From positions 95,867 to 159,866 of the forward strand of contig NZ_CANMUA010000010.1 of NCBI RefSeq assembly GCF_947500995.1: DNA of 64,000 nucleotides. Reading direction: 5' to 3'. Under the pieces are notes generated by a model that saw nothing but the letters and a program-made list of their open reading frames with translations, had not been told where the DNA came from and did not search any database. How positions within the stretch are numbered: the first letter of the stretch is position 1; every line of letters begins with the position of its first letter. Below, one piece after another: positions 34,948 to 46,524 of this stretch. The position numbers and the translations under genes are program-made. Source of the DNA: an uncultured Serinicoccus sp. Lineage in GTDB: Bacteria; Actinomycetota; Actinomycetes; Actinomycetales; Dermatophilaceae.

Positions 34948-35610
34948 TCAGTCAGCCGGCAGGATGACCACGTAGCGCGAGGGCTCCACGCCCTCGGACT
35001 CCGAGGTGAGCCCCGCCGCCAGCACCTCGTCGTGCACGACCTTGCGCTCGAAGGCGGTCATCGGCTCGAGGTCCCGACGTTCCCCGGAGTCCTTGACCTC
35101 CGCGATGGCACTCCGCGCCTGGGTCACCAGGGCGCTGCGACGGTCCGCACGGTAGCCGGCCACGTCCAGCATGAGCCGGCTGCGCTCTCCGGTCTCGGCC
35201 TGCACGGCCAGGCGGGTCAGCTCCTGCAGCGCCTCGAGGACCGAACCGCCCGGGCCGACCAGCCGACGCGGCGCCGCACCGTCCTCGGAGTCGACGAGGG
35301 CCACGGCGGCGCGGTCTCCGTCCACGTCCACCTCGAGGTCGCCGTCGAGGTCGGCGATGTCGAGCAGCGTCTCCAGGAAGTCCGCCGCCACCTCGCCCTC
35401 ACGGACGAGGTCGGGCGAGGCGCCACGGTCTGCCGTCGGCGACGACTCGGCTGTGACCTGCGTCACATCAGCGTCGGCGTCCTCCGCGTCGCCCGTGCCG
35501 CCCTGCTCGCCGGGCGCCGGCCCGTCCTGGGTGGGCTCCTGCGCCGTCGGCTGGTCGGTCTGCACCTGCTCGTCGGTGGTCGCCGTGTCGGTGTCGTTCG
35601 TGGTGCTCAT
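34948..35610 (-). CDS. jag: Jag/KhpB RNA-binding protein (KH and R3H domains)
   Basis: A 220-residue protein. The first 85 residues are acidic and Gln/Thr/Asp rich, probably disordered. The KH-II-like region (about 90-150) has FLETLLDIADLDGDLEVDVDGDRAAVALVD and the GPGG loop in RRLVGPGGSVLEALQELTRLAVQ. The R3H region has AIAEVKDSGERRDLEPMTAFERKVVHDEV ending in EGVEPSRYVVILPAD. Such proteins bind RNA and influence cell wall and division; the exact role here is unknown. Start ATG 35610 is the first before the conserved region; the frame extends further but into the yidC-jag gap. A perfect hairpin in that gap may process or attenuate the transcript. Confidence 0.92.
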   Translation of the reverse strand: MSTTNDTDTATTDEQVQTDQPTAQEPTQDGPAPGEQGGTGDAEDADADVTQVTAESSPTADRGASPDLVREGEVAADFLETLLDIADLDGDLEVDVDGDRAAVALVDSEDGAAPRRLVGPGGSVLEALQELTRLAVQAETGERSRLMLDVAGYRADRRSALVTQARSAIAEVKDSGERRDLEPMTAFERKVVHDEVLAAGLTSESEGVEPSRYVVILPAD

Positions 35611-35647
35611 CTGCACTCCTGTCTCGAGGACGGTCGGATCGGTGGGG

Positions 35648-35666
35648 GCCGTCCCGGAGGGACGGC
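35648..35666 (-). promoter_or_regulatory. Hairpin between yidC and jag
   Basis: GCCGTCCC and GGGACGGC are perfect complements around a GGA loop, in the 61-base gap. Without a U-run it may be a partial terminator or processing/stabilising stem that sets jag-rsmG levels below yidC. Confidence 0.5.
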
Positions 35667-35671
35667 GCCCG

Positions 35672-36646
35672 TCAGCGCTTCTTGCGGCGCTTCTTGCTCC
35701 TGGGCTGCGCCCGCTGGCCGGCCGCGCGCGCCTGCACCTGCGCCTGGGCCGCCTCACGCTCGGCCATGAAGTTGGGGTTCTTGAGCTGGACGCCCAGGGC
35801 GGTCTTGCCCTTGCGTGCCATGCGCGCCTTGTACTTCTCCTCGGCCGGGGTGTTCGGCGCCGGCATGTTGCGGATGACGAAGAACTGCTGCCCCATCGTC
35901 CAGAAGTTGCTGACGGTCCAGTAGATGAGCAGGGCCACGGGGAAATTGACGCCGGTGACGGCGAAGACGACGGGCAGGACGTAGATGAGGATCTGCTGCT
36001 GCCGGGCCATCGGGCTGTTGAGGGCCTCGGGCGACATGTTCTGCCGCATGAGCTGGTGGCTCGTGATGAACTGCGTCCCCGACATCACGAGGATGAGCAC
36101 GAGGGAGAGGATCTTGGCCGAGAGGTCCTGGTCGTGCAGGAACGTCGAAGTGAGGCCCGCGCCGAAGATCTCCGACCCGGCCATCTTGCTGGCCAGCTCC
36201 CGCGTGAAGAGACCCAACGGCTCGATCTCCCCGCGGGAGACGGTCTCCGCGGTGTTGAGCAGCCGGAAGAGCGCGAAGAAGAACGGCATCTGGATGAGGA
36301 TCGGCAGGCACGCCCCGAACGGGTTGGCCCCCGCCTCCCGGTAGAGCCCGAACGTCTCCTCCTGGAAGGCCTTCTGGCTGGCCTGGTCCTTCTTGCCCTT
36401 GTACTTCGCCTGGATCTTCATCAGCTCGGGCTGGACGATCTGCAACCGTCGCTGGCTCTTGATCTGCCGGATCATCAGCGGGGTCAGGAGCGCCCGCAGC
36501 GTCACCACGAGACCGACGATGGCCAGCACCCAGGTCCACCCGCTGGTGTCCGGCAGACCCAACCGGGTCAGCAACCACTCCAGCCCCACGAGGATGGCGG
36601 AGTCGAACCAGATGAAGGGGAAGAGGAGGGTGTCGAAGAATCCCAT
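35672..36646 (-). CDS. yidC: Membrane protein insertase YidC/OxaI
   Basis: A 324-residue polytopic insertase of the short Gram-positive form, without the large periplasmic domain of proteobacterial YidC. The first helix (about 10-30), then WTWVLAIVGLVVTLRALLTPLMIRQIKSQRRLQIVQPELMKIQAKY supplies the conserved Arg of the hydrophilic groove and the cytoplasmic hairpin. NPFGACLPILIQMPFFFALFRLLN and VLPVVFAVTGVNFPVALLIYWTVSNFWTMGQQ are the core helices. The C-terminal tail ends in a run of Lys/Arg for ribosome contact. It inserts proteins alone or with SecYEG. It starts seven bases after the yidD stop. Confidence 0.97.
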   Translation of the reverse strand: MGFFDTLLFPFIWFDSAILVGLEWLLTRLGLPDTSGWTWVLAIVGLVVTLRALLTPLMIRQIKSQRRLQIVQPELMKIQAKYKGKKDQASQKAFQEETFGLYREAGANPFGACLPILIQMPFFFALFRLLNTAETVSRGEIEPLGLFTRELASKMAGSEIFGAGLTSTFLHDQDLSAKILSLVLILVMSGTQFITSHQLMRQNMSPEALNSPMARQQQILIYVLPVVFAVTGVNFPVALLIYWTVSNFWTMGQQFFVIRNMPAPNTPAEEKYKARMARKGKTALGVQLKNPNFMAEREAAQAQVQARAAGQRAQPRSKKRRKKR

Positions 36647-36653
36647 GCGGTCC

Positions 36654-37043
36654 TCAGGGTCGGCGGTGCGCGGCAGAGCCGCCCACCGAGGTGGAGGGCC
36701 CGGGGAGGTCCCCGGACGCGTCGGACGTGGAGGCGTCGGTATGCCGTGGGGGCACGTGGTCGACGCCGCCGGCCGCCCACGGGTGGCAACGCAGGACCCG
36801 GCGCACGGTCAGCCAGCCGCCACGCACCGGGCCGTGCCGCTCGAGCGCCGTCACGCCGTAGGCGCTGCACGAGGGGTAGTACCGACAGACCGGACCCAGC
36901 AGCGGTGAGACCGTCCACTGGTAGATCCGCACCATCCACACGAGAGGACGAGCGAGAACGCTGCGGCGTTCCCCCGGTCCGACCCCGCCGCGGTGGACGT
37001 CGCGCAGCTGCTCTCCGGTGCCCCCGGACGGTCCGCCGGTCAC
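36654..37043 (-). CDS. yidD: Membrane protein insertion efficiency factor YidD
   Basis: A 129-residue member of the small YidD family. The core is [59 protein letters not shown], containing the three conserved Cys ([10 protein letters not shown] and RCHPW). N- and C-terminal extensions of about 35 and 30 residues are Gly/Ser/Arg rich. GTG 37043 overlaps the rnpA stop by GTGA; an internal GTG or ATG nearer the core could be the real start. It is a peripheral membrane helper of YidC; the DNA between rnpA and yidC has always held this gene in bacteria with this operon. Confidence 0.9.
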   Translation of the reverse strand: MTGGPSGGTGEQLRDVHRGGVGPGERRSVLARPLVWMVRIYQWTVSPLLGPVCRYYPSCSAYGVTALERHGPVRGGWLTVRRVLRCHPWAAGGVDHVPPRHTDASTSDASGDLPGPSTSVGGSAAHRRP

Positions 37044-37426
37044 GAGCGCCTCGTCACAGCACGCGCAAGGGCCTGGTCCAGGGCGGCTCCGAGCTCGGCC
37101 GAGGTCGCCTGCGCCGCGGGCGCCAGCGCCCGCACCACCACGTCCGCGGCCGGGGGGAGGCCCTCCACCCGGTCCGCCACGAGGTGCCTCAGGCGACGCG
37201 CGGTGCGGTGGCGCACGACGGAGTTGCCGACCGCCTTGGACACGACGAAGCCCACGCGCGGGCACGTGTCGACGGACGCGACGGCAGTCGCGTCGGGTCG
37301 GGGCAGGCAGACGTGCACGACGAGGAGGTCGGTGCCGGCCCGCTGACGCCGTCGCCCGTCACCGCGACCCCGCAGGACCGATCGGAAGTCCTCTCCCGAG
37401 GTCAGGCGGTGGCGGCGCGCAAGCAT
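37040..37426 (-). CDS. rnpA: Ribonuclease P protein component
   Basis: A 128-residue basic protein, cofactor of the RNase P ribozyme that trims tRNA 5' ends. Family features: N-terminal [21 protein letters not shown], the central [31 protein letters not shown] (the RNR-like motif helix binding the RNA), and a C-terminal Ala-rich helix. ATG 37426 lies 28 bases downstream of rpmH. The RNase P RNA gene is not in this window. Confidence 0.95.
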   Translation of the reverse strand: MLARRHRLTSGEDFRSVLRGRGDGRRRQRAGTDLLVVHVCLPRPDATAVASVDTCPRVGFVVSKAVGNSVVRHRTARRLRHLVADRVEGLPPAADVVVRALAPAAQATSAELGAALDQALARAVTRRS

Positions 37427-37453
37427 GGACGCAGCGCCGGCGGTGCCGACGGC

Positions 37454-37591
37454 TCAGGCCGAGATGGAGGAGCGGCCCTTGCGGCGACGCGCGTTGAGGA
37501 TGCTGCGTCCGGCACGCGTGCGCATGCGCAGGCGGAAGCCGTGCTTCTTGGCGCGACGGCGGTTGTTCGGCTGGAAGGTGCGCTTGCTCAT
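37454..37591 (-). CDS. rpmH: 50S ribosomal protein L34
   Basis: A 45-residue highly basic protein: [19 protein letters not shown], then [22 protein letters not shown], the invariant L34 sequence. It is the first gene of the operon running away from dnaA. ATG 37591 is fixed by conservation; the longer upstream frame is not coding. Confidence 0.99.
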   Translation of the reverse strand: MSKRTFQPNNRRRAKKHGFRLRMRTRAGRSILNARRRKGRSSISA

Positions 37592-37997
37592 CACTACTCC
37601 GGTCGGTGCTGGCGGTACAGGTCGGCAGGGCCGGGTCGGCCGCCAACGGAAGCCCGCGCACGAGGGCGGAGACGTCCAGGCACGGGCAGGCGAAAGCGGC
37701 CGAGAATCGGCCTGCTCCACGCTACGGGAGCGCGTCCACGCCGGTCAAACTGCGCCCGGTCCCGCCCACGCCGACGCGAAAACTCCGAATCTTGCCGACG
37801 ACCGGGATGCCCGTCTCGACGACACGCCGGGCGGAGCACGATCGCCCACCAGGCCACTTGCGGGTCAGGGTCGCTGCTTGTTAGCGTCGGCGCTTCCGGC
37901 ACATGTCCACCGCTTTATCCACATCCTGTGGACAACACTGTGGACGACCGCCATCACGCATCGTCGTCATCCGTTCGAGAGGGGGCTGAGCCCAGCC
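37592..37997. promoter_or_regulatory. rpmH-dnaA divergent intergenic region with DnaA boxes
   Basis: No gene. Near the dnaA side are TTATCCACA (37915-37923, exact box), inverted TGTGGACAA (37927-37935, complement TTGTCCACA) and inverted TGTGGACGA (37939-37947), three boxes within 33 bp and 51-83 bases before dnaA. This suggests DnaA autoregulation. The rest holds the rpmH and dnaA promoters, which I cannot place with confidence. Confidence 0.75.
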
Positions 37998-39503
37998 ATG
38001 TCCTCACCCTCGACCGACGCGGACGACACCTGGGGGCGGGTCGTCTCGGCGCTCGAGGCCAACGGGCTCGGGGCTCGGGAGAAGGCGTTCCTGAGGATCA
38101 CCCGCATGGTCGGTGTCCTGGACACGACGGTGCTGCTCGCGGTGCCCTACCCGCACACCAAGGAGCTCCTCGAGACCCGCCTGCGCCAGCCCATCGTGGA
38201 CCTGCTCTCGCGCGAGCTGGCGCGGGAGATCCGGCTGGCCATCACCGTCGACGACGACCTGCGCCAGCAGGTGGAGGAGGAGGCCGACGACACCGACGAC
38301 GACCCCCTGAGCCGGGAGTCGCTCACCCGGCCGGCCTCCCAGCCCAGCTCGTCGGCAGCAGCGCCCGCGTCCTCGGAGGCGAGGAACGGCGTCGGACCGG
38401 CCGCCTCGGGCAACGGCATACCCCGGCCCGCGACACCGGCAGGTCCCGCCGTCACCGGCGCCGCCGACGAGGCGCGGCTCAACCCCAAGTACACCTTCGA
38501 CACCTTCGTGTCCGGGCCGTCCAACCGCTTCGCGCACGCCGCCTCGCTGGCGGTGGCCGAGTCCCCGGCCCGCGCCTACAACCCGCTGTTCATCTACGGC
38601 GAGTCCGGGCTCGGCAAGACCCACCTGCTGCACGCCATCGGCCACTACGCCCGCAAGCTCTACCCCGGGGTCCGGGTGCGCTACGTGAACTCCGAGGAGT
38701 TCACCAACGACTTCATCAACTCCATCCGTGACGACAAGGCCGGGGCGTTCCAGCGCCGCTACCGCAACGTCGACTTCCTGCTGGTGGACGACATCCAGTT
38801 CCTGCAGGGCAAGGAGCAGACGGTCGAGGAGTTCTTCCACACCTTCAACACGCTGCACAACAGCGAGAAGCAGGTGGTCATCACCTCCGACCAGCCGCCC
38901 AAGCGGCTGTCCGGGTTCGCCGAGCGGATGCGCAGCCGTTTCGAGTGGGGGCTGCTCACCGACGTGCAGCCGCCGGACCTCGAGACCCGCATCGCCATCC
39001 TGCGCAAGAAGGCGGCGCAGGAGGGTATGCAGCTCCCCGACGAGGTCCTGGAGCACATCGCCAGCCGCATCACCACCAACATCCGCGAGCTCGAGGGTGC
39101 CCTCATCCGGGTGACGGCCTTCGCCTCGCTGTCCTCCCAGCCCGCCGACGCCGACCTGGCGGCCCACGTGCTCAAGGACATCGTCCCGGGCAGCGAGACG
39201 GCCCAGATCACCGTGTCGACGATCATCCGCGAGGTCTCGGAGTACTTCCAGATCACCATCGAGGAGCTGTGCGGCACCTCGCGCTCCCGGACCCTGGTCA
39301 ACGCGCGGCAGATCGCGATGTACCTGTGCCGTGAGCTCACCGACCTCTCCCTCCCCAAGATCGGCCAGGAGTTCGGCGGGCGCGACCACACGACCGTCAT
39401 GCACGCCGAGCGCAAGATCCGGGGCCAGATCGGGGAACGTCGCGCGCTCTACGACCAGATCGCCGAGCTCACCGGGCGCATCCGGCGCGCCTCCCAGCGC
39501 TGA
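37998..39503 (+). CDS. dnaA: Chromosomal replication initiator DnaA
   Basis: A 501-residue initiator. Domain I (about 1-85) is the DnaB/DnaA contact region; domain II (about 90-160) is a Ser/Ala/Pro linker. The AAA+ domain III begins [22 protein letters not shown], with Walker A GESGLGKT (201-208) and Walker [28 protein letters not shown]. Domain IV carries the DnaA signature [15 protein letters not shown] near residue 460 that reads the 9-mer boxes. ATG 37998 is the conserved start; the frame is open further upstream only by high GC. Flanked on both sides by DnaA boxes. Confidence 0.98.
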   Translation: MSSPSTDADDTWGRVVSALEANGLGAREKAFLRITRMVGVLDTTVLLAVPYPHTKELLETRLRQPIVDLLSRELAREIRLAITVDDDLRQQVEEEADDTDDDPLSRESLTRPASQPSSSAAAPASSEARNGVGPAASGNGIPRPATPAGPAVTGAADEARLNPKYTFDTFVSGPSNRFAHAASLAVAESPARAYNPLFIYGESGLGKTHLLHAIGHYARKLYPGVRVRYVNSEEFTNDFINSIRDDKAGAFQRRYRNVDFLLVDDIQFLQGKEQTVEEFFHTFNTLHNSEKQVVITSDQPPKRLSGFAERMRSRFEWGLLTDVQPPDLETRIAILRKKAAQEGMQLPDEVLEHIASRITTNIRELEGALIRVTAFASLSSQPADADLAAHVLKDIVPGSETAQITVSTIIREVSEYFQITIEELCGTSRSRTLVNARQIAMYLCRELTDLSLPKIGQEFGGRDHTTVMHAERKIRGQIGERRALYDQIAELTGRIRRASQR

Positions 39504-39992
39504 CTCGCCGCTCCCCTCGCCCACGCTCTTGTCCACACCTGTGGATAACCCTGTGAGTTGCGGCTCAGCGTTCACCGCCGTCACACGCGTTCCTCCCCCC
39601 ACCCCTCCCGCCTGCGCGCAGACCGGTGGTCCGGGTGTGCACGAGGTGTGGAGAAGCTGGGCATCGACGCAGGTCAGCATGGGGAAAGACGGTGCAGGGC
39701 GCCTCGGTGCCTGGGGAGGGCGCCGCTGCGTCCCCAGGCACCACCTCGCGCTCCACCGGTCCCTGCACGTGGTGTGCACAGGCCGGCCCCCGGCCCAGCA
39801 CGCCCGCCCACCTGCGTCGACAGGCCCCTCGACCCGGGTTGTCCACAGGATCCACAGGCCCGATGACGATGACGAACACTCTCTGTCCCCGTGATGATCC
39901 TCCTACGTCCCTGGGGACGTGCTGCAGCAGGACCGGGGGGTTCGTGGCAGAGTTGCCCCGAAGACCACACAGTGCGGAAGGTTCCAGGTGTC
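39504..39992. other. oriC: Probable oriC (dnaA-dnaN intergenic region)
   Basis: A 489-base gene-free region with DnaA boxes: TTGTCCACA (39529-39537), inverted TGTGGATAA (39540-39548, complement TTATCCACA), inverted TGTGGAGAA (39647-39655), TTGTCCACA (39839-39847) and a weaker GGATCCACA (39848-39856). The dnaA-dnaN gap is the usual actinobacterial origin. No long AT-rich run is present; the lowest-GC patch is near the dnaN end (39860-39900). The dnaN promoter should also lie here. Confidence 0.8.
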
Positions 39993-41126
39993 GTGAAGTT
40001 TCGTGTCGAGCGCGATGTGCTCTCCGAGGCGGTGGCGTGGGTCGTACGTGGCCTGTCCAGCCGTCCCCCCGTCCCGGTGCTGGCCGGGGTCCTGCTGACG
40101 GCCGACCCCGAGGGCACCCTGACCTTCTCCGCCTACGACTACGAGGTGTCCGCCACGGTCACCGTCGAGGCCGAGGTGTCCGAGGGCGGTCAGGTGCTGG
40201 TGCTGGGCCGGCTGCTGGCCGACATCGCCCGCAACCTGCCCGCCAAGCCGGTCGAGGTGTCCACCGACGGTCCGAAGGTCTCACTGACCTGCGGCTCGAG
40301 CCGCTTCGCCCTCATCCAGATGCCGGTGGCCGACTACCCCCAGCTGCCGGCGCAGGCGGAGACCAGCGGGTCGGTCCCCGGTGACGCGTTCACCCAGGCG
40401 GTCAACCAGGTCTCCATCGCGGCCGACCGTGGTGACACGCTGCCGATCCTCACCGGGGTACGCGTCCAGATCGAGGGCGAGCGCATCACCATGCTGGCCA
40501 CCGACCGCTACCGCCTGGCGCAGCGGGAGCTCACGTGGTCGCCGGGCAGCCCGGACGCCGACCACGTGTGCCTCATCCCCGCACGCACCCTCTCCGAGAC
40601 CGCGAAGTCCTTGGGCGCCAGCGCGGCGGTCGAGCTCTCGCTCGGGGCGGCTGGCCGCGGCGACGGCCTGGTCGGCTTCGAGGCCGGCCGGCGTCGTACG
40701 ACCACCCGGCTGCTGGACGGGGAGTACCCCAAGGTCACCTCGATCTTCCCCTCCTCCGTCGACAGCGTCGCCGTGGTGGACACCCAGTCCTTCATCGAGG
40801 CGGTGCGCCGCGTCGCACTCGTGGCCGAGCGCAACACCCCGGTGCGGCTGCGGTTCACCGACGGCCAGCTGGCGATCGAGGCCGGGACGGGCGACGACGC
40901 CCAGGGCAGCGAGGCCGTGGAGGCCACCCTCGAGGGTCCGGAGCTCGAGATCGCCTTCAACCCGCAGTTCCTCCTCGACGGGCTCGGGGTCCTCGGGCAG
41001 CCCTACACGCGGCTGTCGTTCACCCAGCCCTCGCGCCCGGCCGTGATCTCCGGCCAGGCCGAGCTCGACGGGGACGCCGACGACTCCTACCGGTACGTCC
41101 TCATGCCGGTACGGTTCGCGGGCTGA
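39993..41126 (+). CDS. dnaN: DNA polymerase III beta sliding clamp
   Basis: A 377-residue clamp that rings DNA and tethers the replicase. It starts [35 protein letters not shown] and contains FSAYDYEVSATVTVEAEV, FALIQMPVADYPQLP, LATDRYRLAQRELTW (typical RYRLA), TTTRLLDGEYPKVTSIFP, and the C-terminal RYVLMPVRFAG (usual end YLLMPVR). Three clamp folds of similar length fit the total. GTG 39993 is chosen because the conserved VKFRV begins there; an in-frame GTG 21 bases earlier exists. Confidence 0.97.
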   Translation: MKFRVERDVLSEAVAWVVRGLSSRPPVPVLAGVLLTADPEGTLTFSAYDYEVSATVTVEAEVSEGGQVLVLGRLLADIARNLPAKPVEVSTDGPKVSLTCGSSRFALIQMPVADYPQLPAQAETSGSVPGDAFTQAVNQVSIAADRGDTLPILTGVRVQIEGERITMLATDRYRLAQRELTWSPGSPDADHVCLIPARTLSETAKSLGASAAVELSLGAAGRGDGLVGFEAGRRRTTTRLLDGEYPKVTSIFPSSVDSVAVVDTQSFIEAVRRVALVAERNTPVRLRFTDGQLAIEAGTGDDAQGSEAVEATLEGPELEIAFNPQFLLDGLGVLGQPYTRLSFTQPSRPAVISGQAELDGDADDSYRYVLMPVRFAG

Positions 41127-41166
41127 CCCGACGCCACCAGATCACCACCCACCGAAGGAGCAGCAG

Positions 41167-42249
41167 ATGAAGATCGGCATGATCGGCCTGGGCAAGATGG
41201 GCAACAACATGCGCGAGCGGCTGCGTCGTGCCGGGCACGAGGTCGTCGGGTTCGACCTCGACGAGAACCTCCGGGACGTGGACGACGTCGAGTCGATGGT
41301 GCAGGCCCTCGAGCCCCCCCGGGTGGTCTGGGTGATGGTCCCGCACGGCCCGCCGACCCGCTCCACGGTCGAGCAGCTCGGGGAGCTGCTCGACGAGGGC
41401 GACCTCATCATCGAGGGCGGCAACTCCAAGTACACCGAGGACCGCGAGCTGGATGAGCTCATGGAGCCCAAGGGCATCGGCTACGTCGACTGCGGCGTCT
41501 CCGGCGGCATCTGGGGACTGGACAACGGCTACGGCCTCATGTGCGGCGGGCGGGACGAGGACGTCGAGAAGGCCATGCCGATCTTCGACGCCCTGCGCCC
41601 CGAGGGCCCCCGCGAGGAGGGCTTCGTGCACGCCGGTGAGGTCGGGGCCGGGCACTACGCCAAGATGGTCCACAACGGCATCGAGTACGGCCTCATGCAC
41701 GCCTACGCCGAGGGCTTCGAGCTGCTCATGGCCAAGGACATCGTCACCGACGTCCGGGGCTGCTTCCAGGCCTGGAGCCGCGGCACCGTGGTGCGCTCCT
41801 GGCTCCTGGACCTGCTGGTCAGCGCCCTGGGCGACACTCCCGGGCTCGAGGGCATCGACGCCTACACCACCGACTCCGGAGAGGGGCGGTGGACGGTCGA
41901 GGAGGCCATCGACAACGCGGTCCCGATGCCGGTCATCAGCGCCGCGCTCTTCGCCCGCTTCGCCTCCCGCCAGGAGAACTCCCCCGCCATGCAGGCCGTC
42001 GCCGCGCTGCGCGGCCAGTTCGGCGGGCACGACGTCCGGATGCTCGACGACGCCGACCTGGAGCAGGACCAGAAGGAGGTCCACGGGGGCGCCGAGCCGA
42101 AGAAGAAGGACTCCGACAGCCAGCAGCGCCCGGGTGCCCGCCAGGAGGGCGACGAGCCGGCCTCGTCGCCCGACGCCGGTCCTTCCTCCGGCTCCGGTGC
42201 CACCGAGGACGCGTCCGGGCCGACCTCCGGCACCGGCGACGCGCACTGA
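41167..42249 (+). CDS. gnd: 6-phosphogluconate dehydrogenase (decarboxylating), short form
   Basis: A 360-residue enzyme of the oxidative pentose phosphate pathway, of the short type often NAD-dependent. Present are the nucleotide fold KIGMIGLGKMGNNMRERLRRAGHEVVGFD, the IIEGGNSKYTEDREL substrate block, GYVDCGVSGGIWGLDNGYGLMCGG, and VGAGHYAKMVHNGIEYGLMHAYAEGFELL with the catalytic Lys. The last 60 residues are a charged, low-complexity extension (KKKDSDSQQRPG and on) not needed for the fold. AAGGAG lies before ATG 41167. Its place between dnaN and recF is common in actinobacteria. Confidence 0.93.
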   Translation: MKIGMIGLGKMGNNMRERLRRAGHEVVGFDLDENLRDVDDVESMVQALEPPRVVWVMVPHGPPTRSTVEQLGELLDEGDLIIEGGNSKYTEDRELDELMEPKGIGYVDCGVSGGIWGLDNGYGLMCGGRDEDVEKAMPIFDALRPEGPREEGFVHAGEVGAGHYAKMVHNGIEYGLMHAYAEGFELLMAKDIVTDVRGCFQAWSRGTVVRSWLLDLLVSALGDTPGLEGIDAYTTDSGEGRWTVEEAIDNAVPMPVISAALFARFASRQENSPAMQAVAALRGQFGGHDVRMLDDADLEQDQKEVHGGAEPKKKDSDSQQRPGARQEGDEPASSPDAGPSSGSGATEDASGPTSGTGDAH

Positions 42250-42264
42250 GCCGACGCGAGAGCG

Positions 42265-43539
42265 GTGCACCTGACACACCTGGAGGTCAGCGACTTCCGT
42301 AGCTACCCCGCCGCCGAGGTGGACCTGGAGCCCGGGGTCAGCGTGCTCCTCGGGCGCAACGGGCAGGGCAAGACCAACCTCGTCGAGGCCGCCGGCTACG
42401 TCGCGACCCTGAGCAGCCACCGGGTGGCCCAGGACGCTCCGCTGGTGCGCGCCGGCGCGACGGGCTCGGCCATCGTGCGGGCCACCGTCGTGCGGGACGG
42501 CCGGGAGTCGCTGGTCGAGCTGGAGATCGTGCCCGGCCGGGCCAACCGGGCCCGTCTCAACCGGGCCCCGGTCGGCCGCCAGCGCGACGTCCTGGGCACC
42601 CTGCGCAGCGTGCTGTTCGCCCCGGAGGACCTCGCGCTCGTCAAGGGGGACCCGGGCGAGCGACGCCGGCTGCTCGACGACCTCCTCGTCGCCCGACAGC
42701 CGCGGTGGTCCGCGGTCCGGGCCGACTACGACAAGGCGGTGCGCCAGCGCGGCGCCCTGCTCAAGCAGGCCGGGCACCTGTGGCGCGCACCCACCCGACG
42801 GTCCGGCGGCCCACGGCTGGCCCCCGGGGAGACCCTCGAGGAGGCCCGCGACGGCGCCCTGGCGACGCTCGCGGTCTTCGACGAGCAGCTCGCGCAGATC
42901 GGCGGCGCCCTGCTCTACGCCAGGCTCCGGCTGCTGCGGGACCTGCGTCCCTACCTGGAGCAGGCCTACCGGACCCTGAGCGACAGCGACACCCGCGCCG
43001 GGGCGACCTACCGCAGCAGCCTCGACCCCGGCACGGACGTCACCGAGGCCGTCGCCGCCGGCGAGGTCCCGACCCAGGAGGAGCTCACCGCGGCGATCCT
43101 CCAGTCCATCGAGGCGGTGCGGACGCAGGAGCAGGAGCGGGGGGTATGCCTCGTCGGACCGCACCGCGACGACCTGGTGCTGGCGCTGGGCGAGCTGCCG
43201 GCCAAGGGCTACGCCAGCCACGGCGAGTCCTGGAGCCTGGCCCTGTCGTTGCGGCTGGCCGGCTTCGACCTGCTGCGGCACGACCTCGGCACCGACCCCG
43301 TGCTCGTCCTCGACGACGTCTTCGCCGAGCTGGACTCCGGTCGGCGTGAACGGCTGGCCGGGCTCGTCGCGGAGTGCGAGCAGGTGCTGGTGACCGCGGC
43401 GGTGGCCGAGGACGTGCCCCAGCGGCTGCTGGGCCCCGGGAGCCGGGTCTTCGACGTGACCCTCGGCTCGGTGACGGCCCGGGCCTCCGGGTCCGCCCAG
43501 CAGGCCGAGGCCCCCGAGCAGGCGGCCGCGCAGCCATGA
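42265..43539 (+). CDS. recF: DNA replication and repair protein RecF
   Basis: A 424-residue SMC-like ATPase that helps load RecA at gaps. The opening [41 protein letters not shown] holds Walker A (about 30-37). [26 protein letters not shown] is a family block; [35 protein letters not shown] carries the ABC-like signature; [20 protein letters not shown] is Walker B with D-loop. The last 30 residues are Ala/Gln/Glu rich. GTG 42265 matches the conserved start. ATGA overlap with the next gene. Confidence 0.95.
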   Translation: MHLTHLEVSDFRSYPAAEVDLEPGVSVLLGRNGQGKTNLVEAAGYVATLSSHRVAQDAPLVRAGATGSAIVRATVVRDGRESLVELEIVPGRANRARLNRAPVGRQRDVLGTLRSVLFAPEDLALVKGDPGERRRLLDDLLVARQPRWSAVRADYDKAVRQRGALLKQAGHLWRAPTRRSGGPRLAPGETLEEARDGALATLAVFDEQLAQIGGALLYARLRLLRDLRPYLEQAYRTLSDSDTRAGATYRSSLDPGTDVTEAVAAGEVPTQEELTAAILQSIEAVRTQEQERGVCLVGPHRDDLVLALGELPAKGYASHGESWSLALSLRLAGFDLLRHDLGTDPVLVLDDVFAELDSGRRERLAGLVAECEQVLVTAAVAEDVPQRLLGPGSRVFDVTLGSVTARASGSAQQAEAPEQAAAQP

Positions 43540-44096
43540 CGGGCGCAGGGCCGCCGGTGGGTCCGGCAGGCGGTGACGGCGGCGGGGACACCGCTCCCAC
43601 CGACGGGGCGATGGACGCCGCCCGGGAGGCGCTCTCGCGCGCCCGCCGGACCGCGCGCGACAAGGGACTGCGGCCCGGCTCGCCAGGACGCTCGCGGCGA
43701 CGTCGTGGGGGCACCGGGGAGGAGCCCGACCCGCGGTCCCGCCGCGACCCGCAGCTGCTCGGCGACGAGATGGAACGGCTCGTCGCCGGTCGTGGCTGGG
43801 CCGGCGAGGTGCAGGTGGGAGGTGTCGTCGGCCGGTGGCGAGCGATCGTCGGGGACCAGGTGGCCGACCAGGTGGAGGTCGTCGCCTTCGAGGGCAGCAC
43901 CCTCACCGTCCGCGCCCGTTCCACCGCGTGGGCCACCCAGATGCGGTTGCTCACGTCCACGGTGCTGACGCGGATCGAGGAGCTCGTGGGGGAAGGTGTG
44001 GTCGCCGAGATCGTCGTGCAGGGGCCGGCCGGGCCGCACTGGCGCAAGGGGCCGCTGTCCTCCGGGGGGCGCGGGCCGCGGGACACCTACGGCTGA
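43536..44096 (+). CDS. DUF721 (DciA-like) protein
   Basis: A 186-residue protein. After a disordered, Arg/Gly-rich first 70 residues, the DUF721 domain has [58 protein letters not shown], with the conserved W and H/Q positions. DciA-type proteins load replicative helicase in many bacteria that lack DnaC; whether the actinobacterial version does so is inference, strengthened here by its place between recF and gyrB. A basic tail follows. The ATG overlaps the recF stop. Confidence 0.9.
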   Translation: MTGAGPPVGPAGGDGGGDTAPTDGAMDAAREALSRARRTARDKGLRPGSPGRSRRRRGGTGEEPDPRSRRDPQLLGDEMERLVAGRGWAGEVQVGGVVGRWRAIVGDQVADQVEVVAFEGSTLTVRARSTAWATQMRLLTSTVLTRIEELVGEGVVAEIVVQGPAGPHWRKGPLSSGGRGPRDTYG

Positions 44097-44233
44097 GACG
44101 CGCTCCTGGCGGTCGCGACCCCGGGTGCGTGGGGGGATGCCTGATCGAGGGTCACTCCGCTCACACCGCCGTTGGGACGGCCCAGAGGACGGGGCACACG
44201 CCGGGGAAACTCGGATCCGCGCGGTGGAAAGGG

Positions 44234-44239
44234 TAGACT
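44234..44239 (+). promoter_or_regulatory. -10 TAGACT of gyrB
   Basis: TAGACT lies 35 bases before the gyrB start in the 178-base gap after DUF721, giving a leader of about 28 bases that contains the GAGGAG RBS. No convincing -35. Confidence 0.5.
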
Positions 44240-44241
44240 GA

Positions 44242-46443
<2,202 letters not shown>

Positions 46444-46524
46444 GGATCGAGCGATGACGAAGACGTCCAGAAGACGCTGCATCTGAGCCGCCCCACCCCA
46501 TACCTGAATCGACATAGGTGACCC

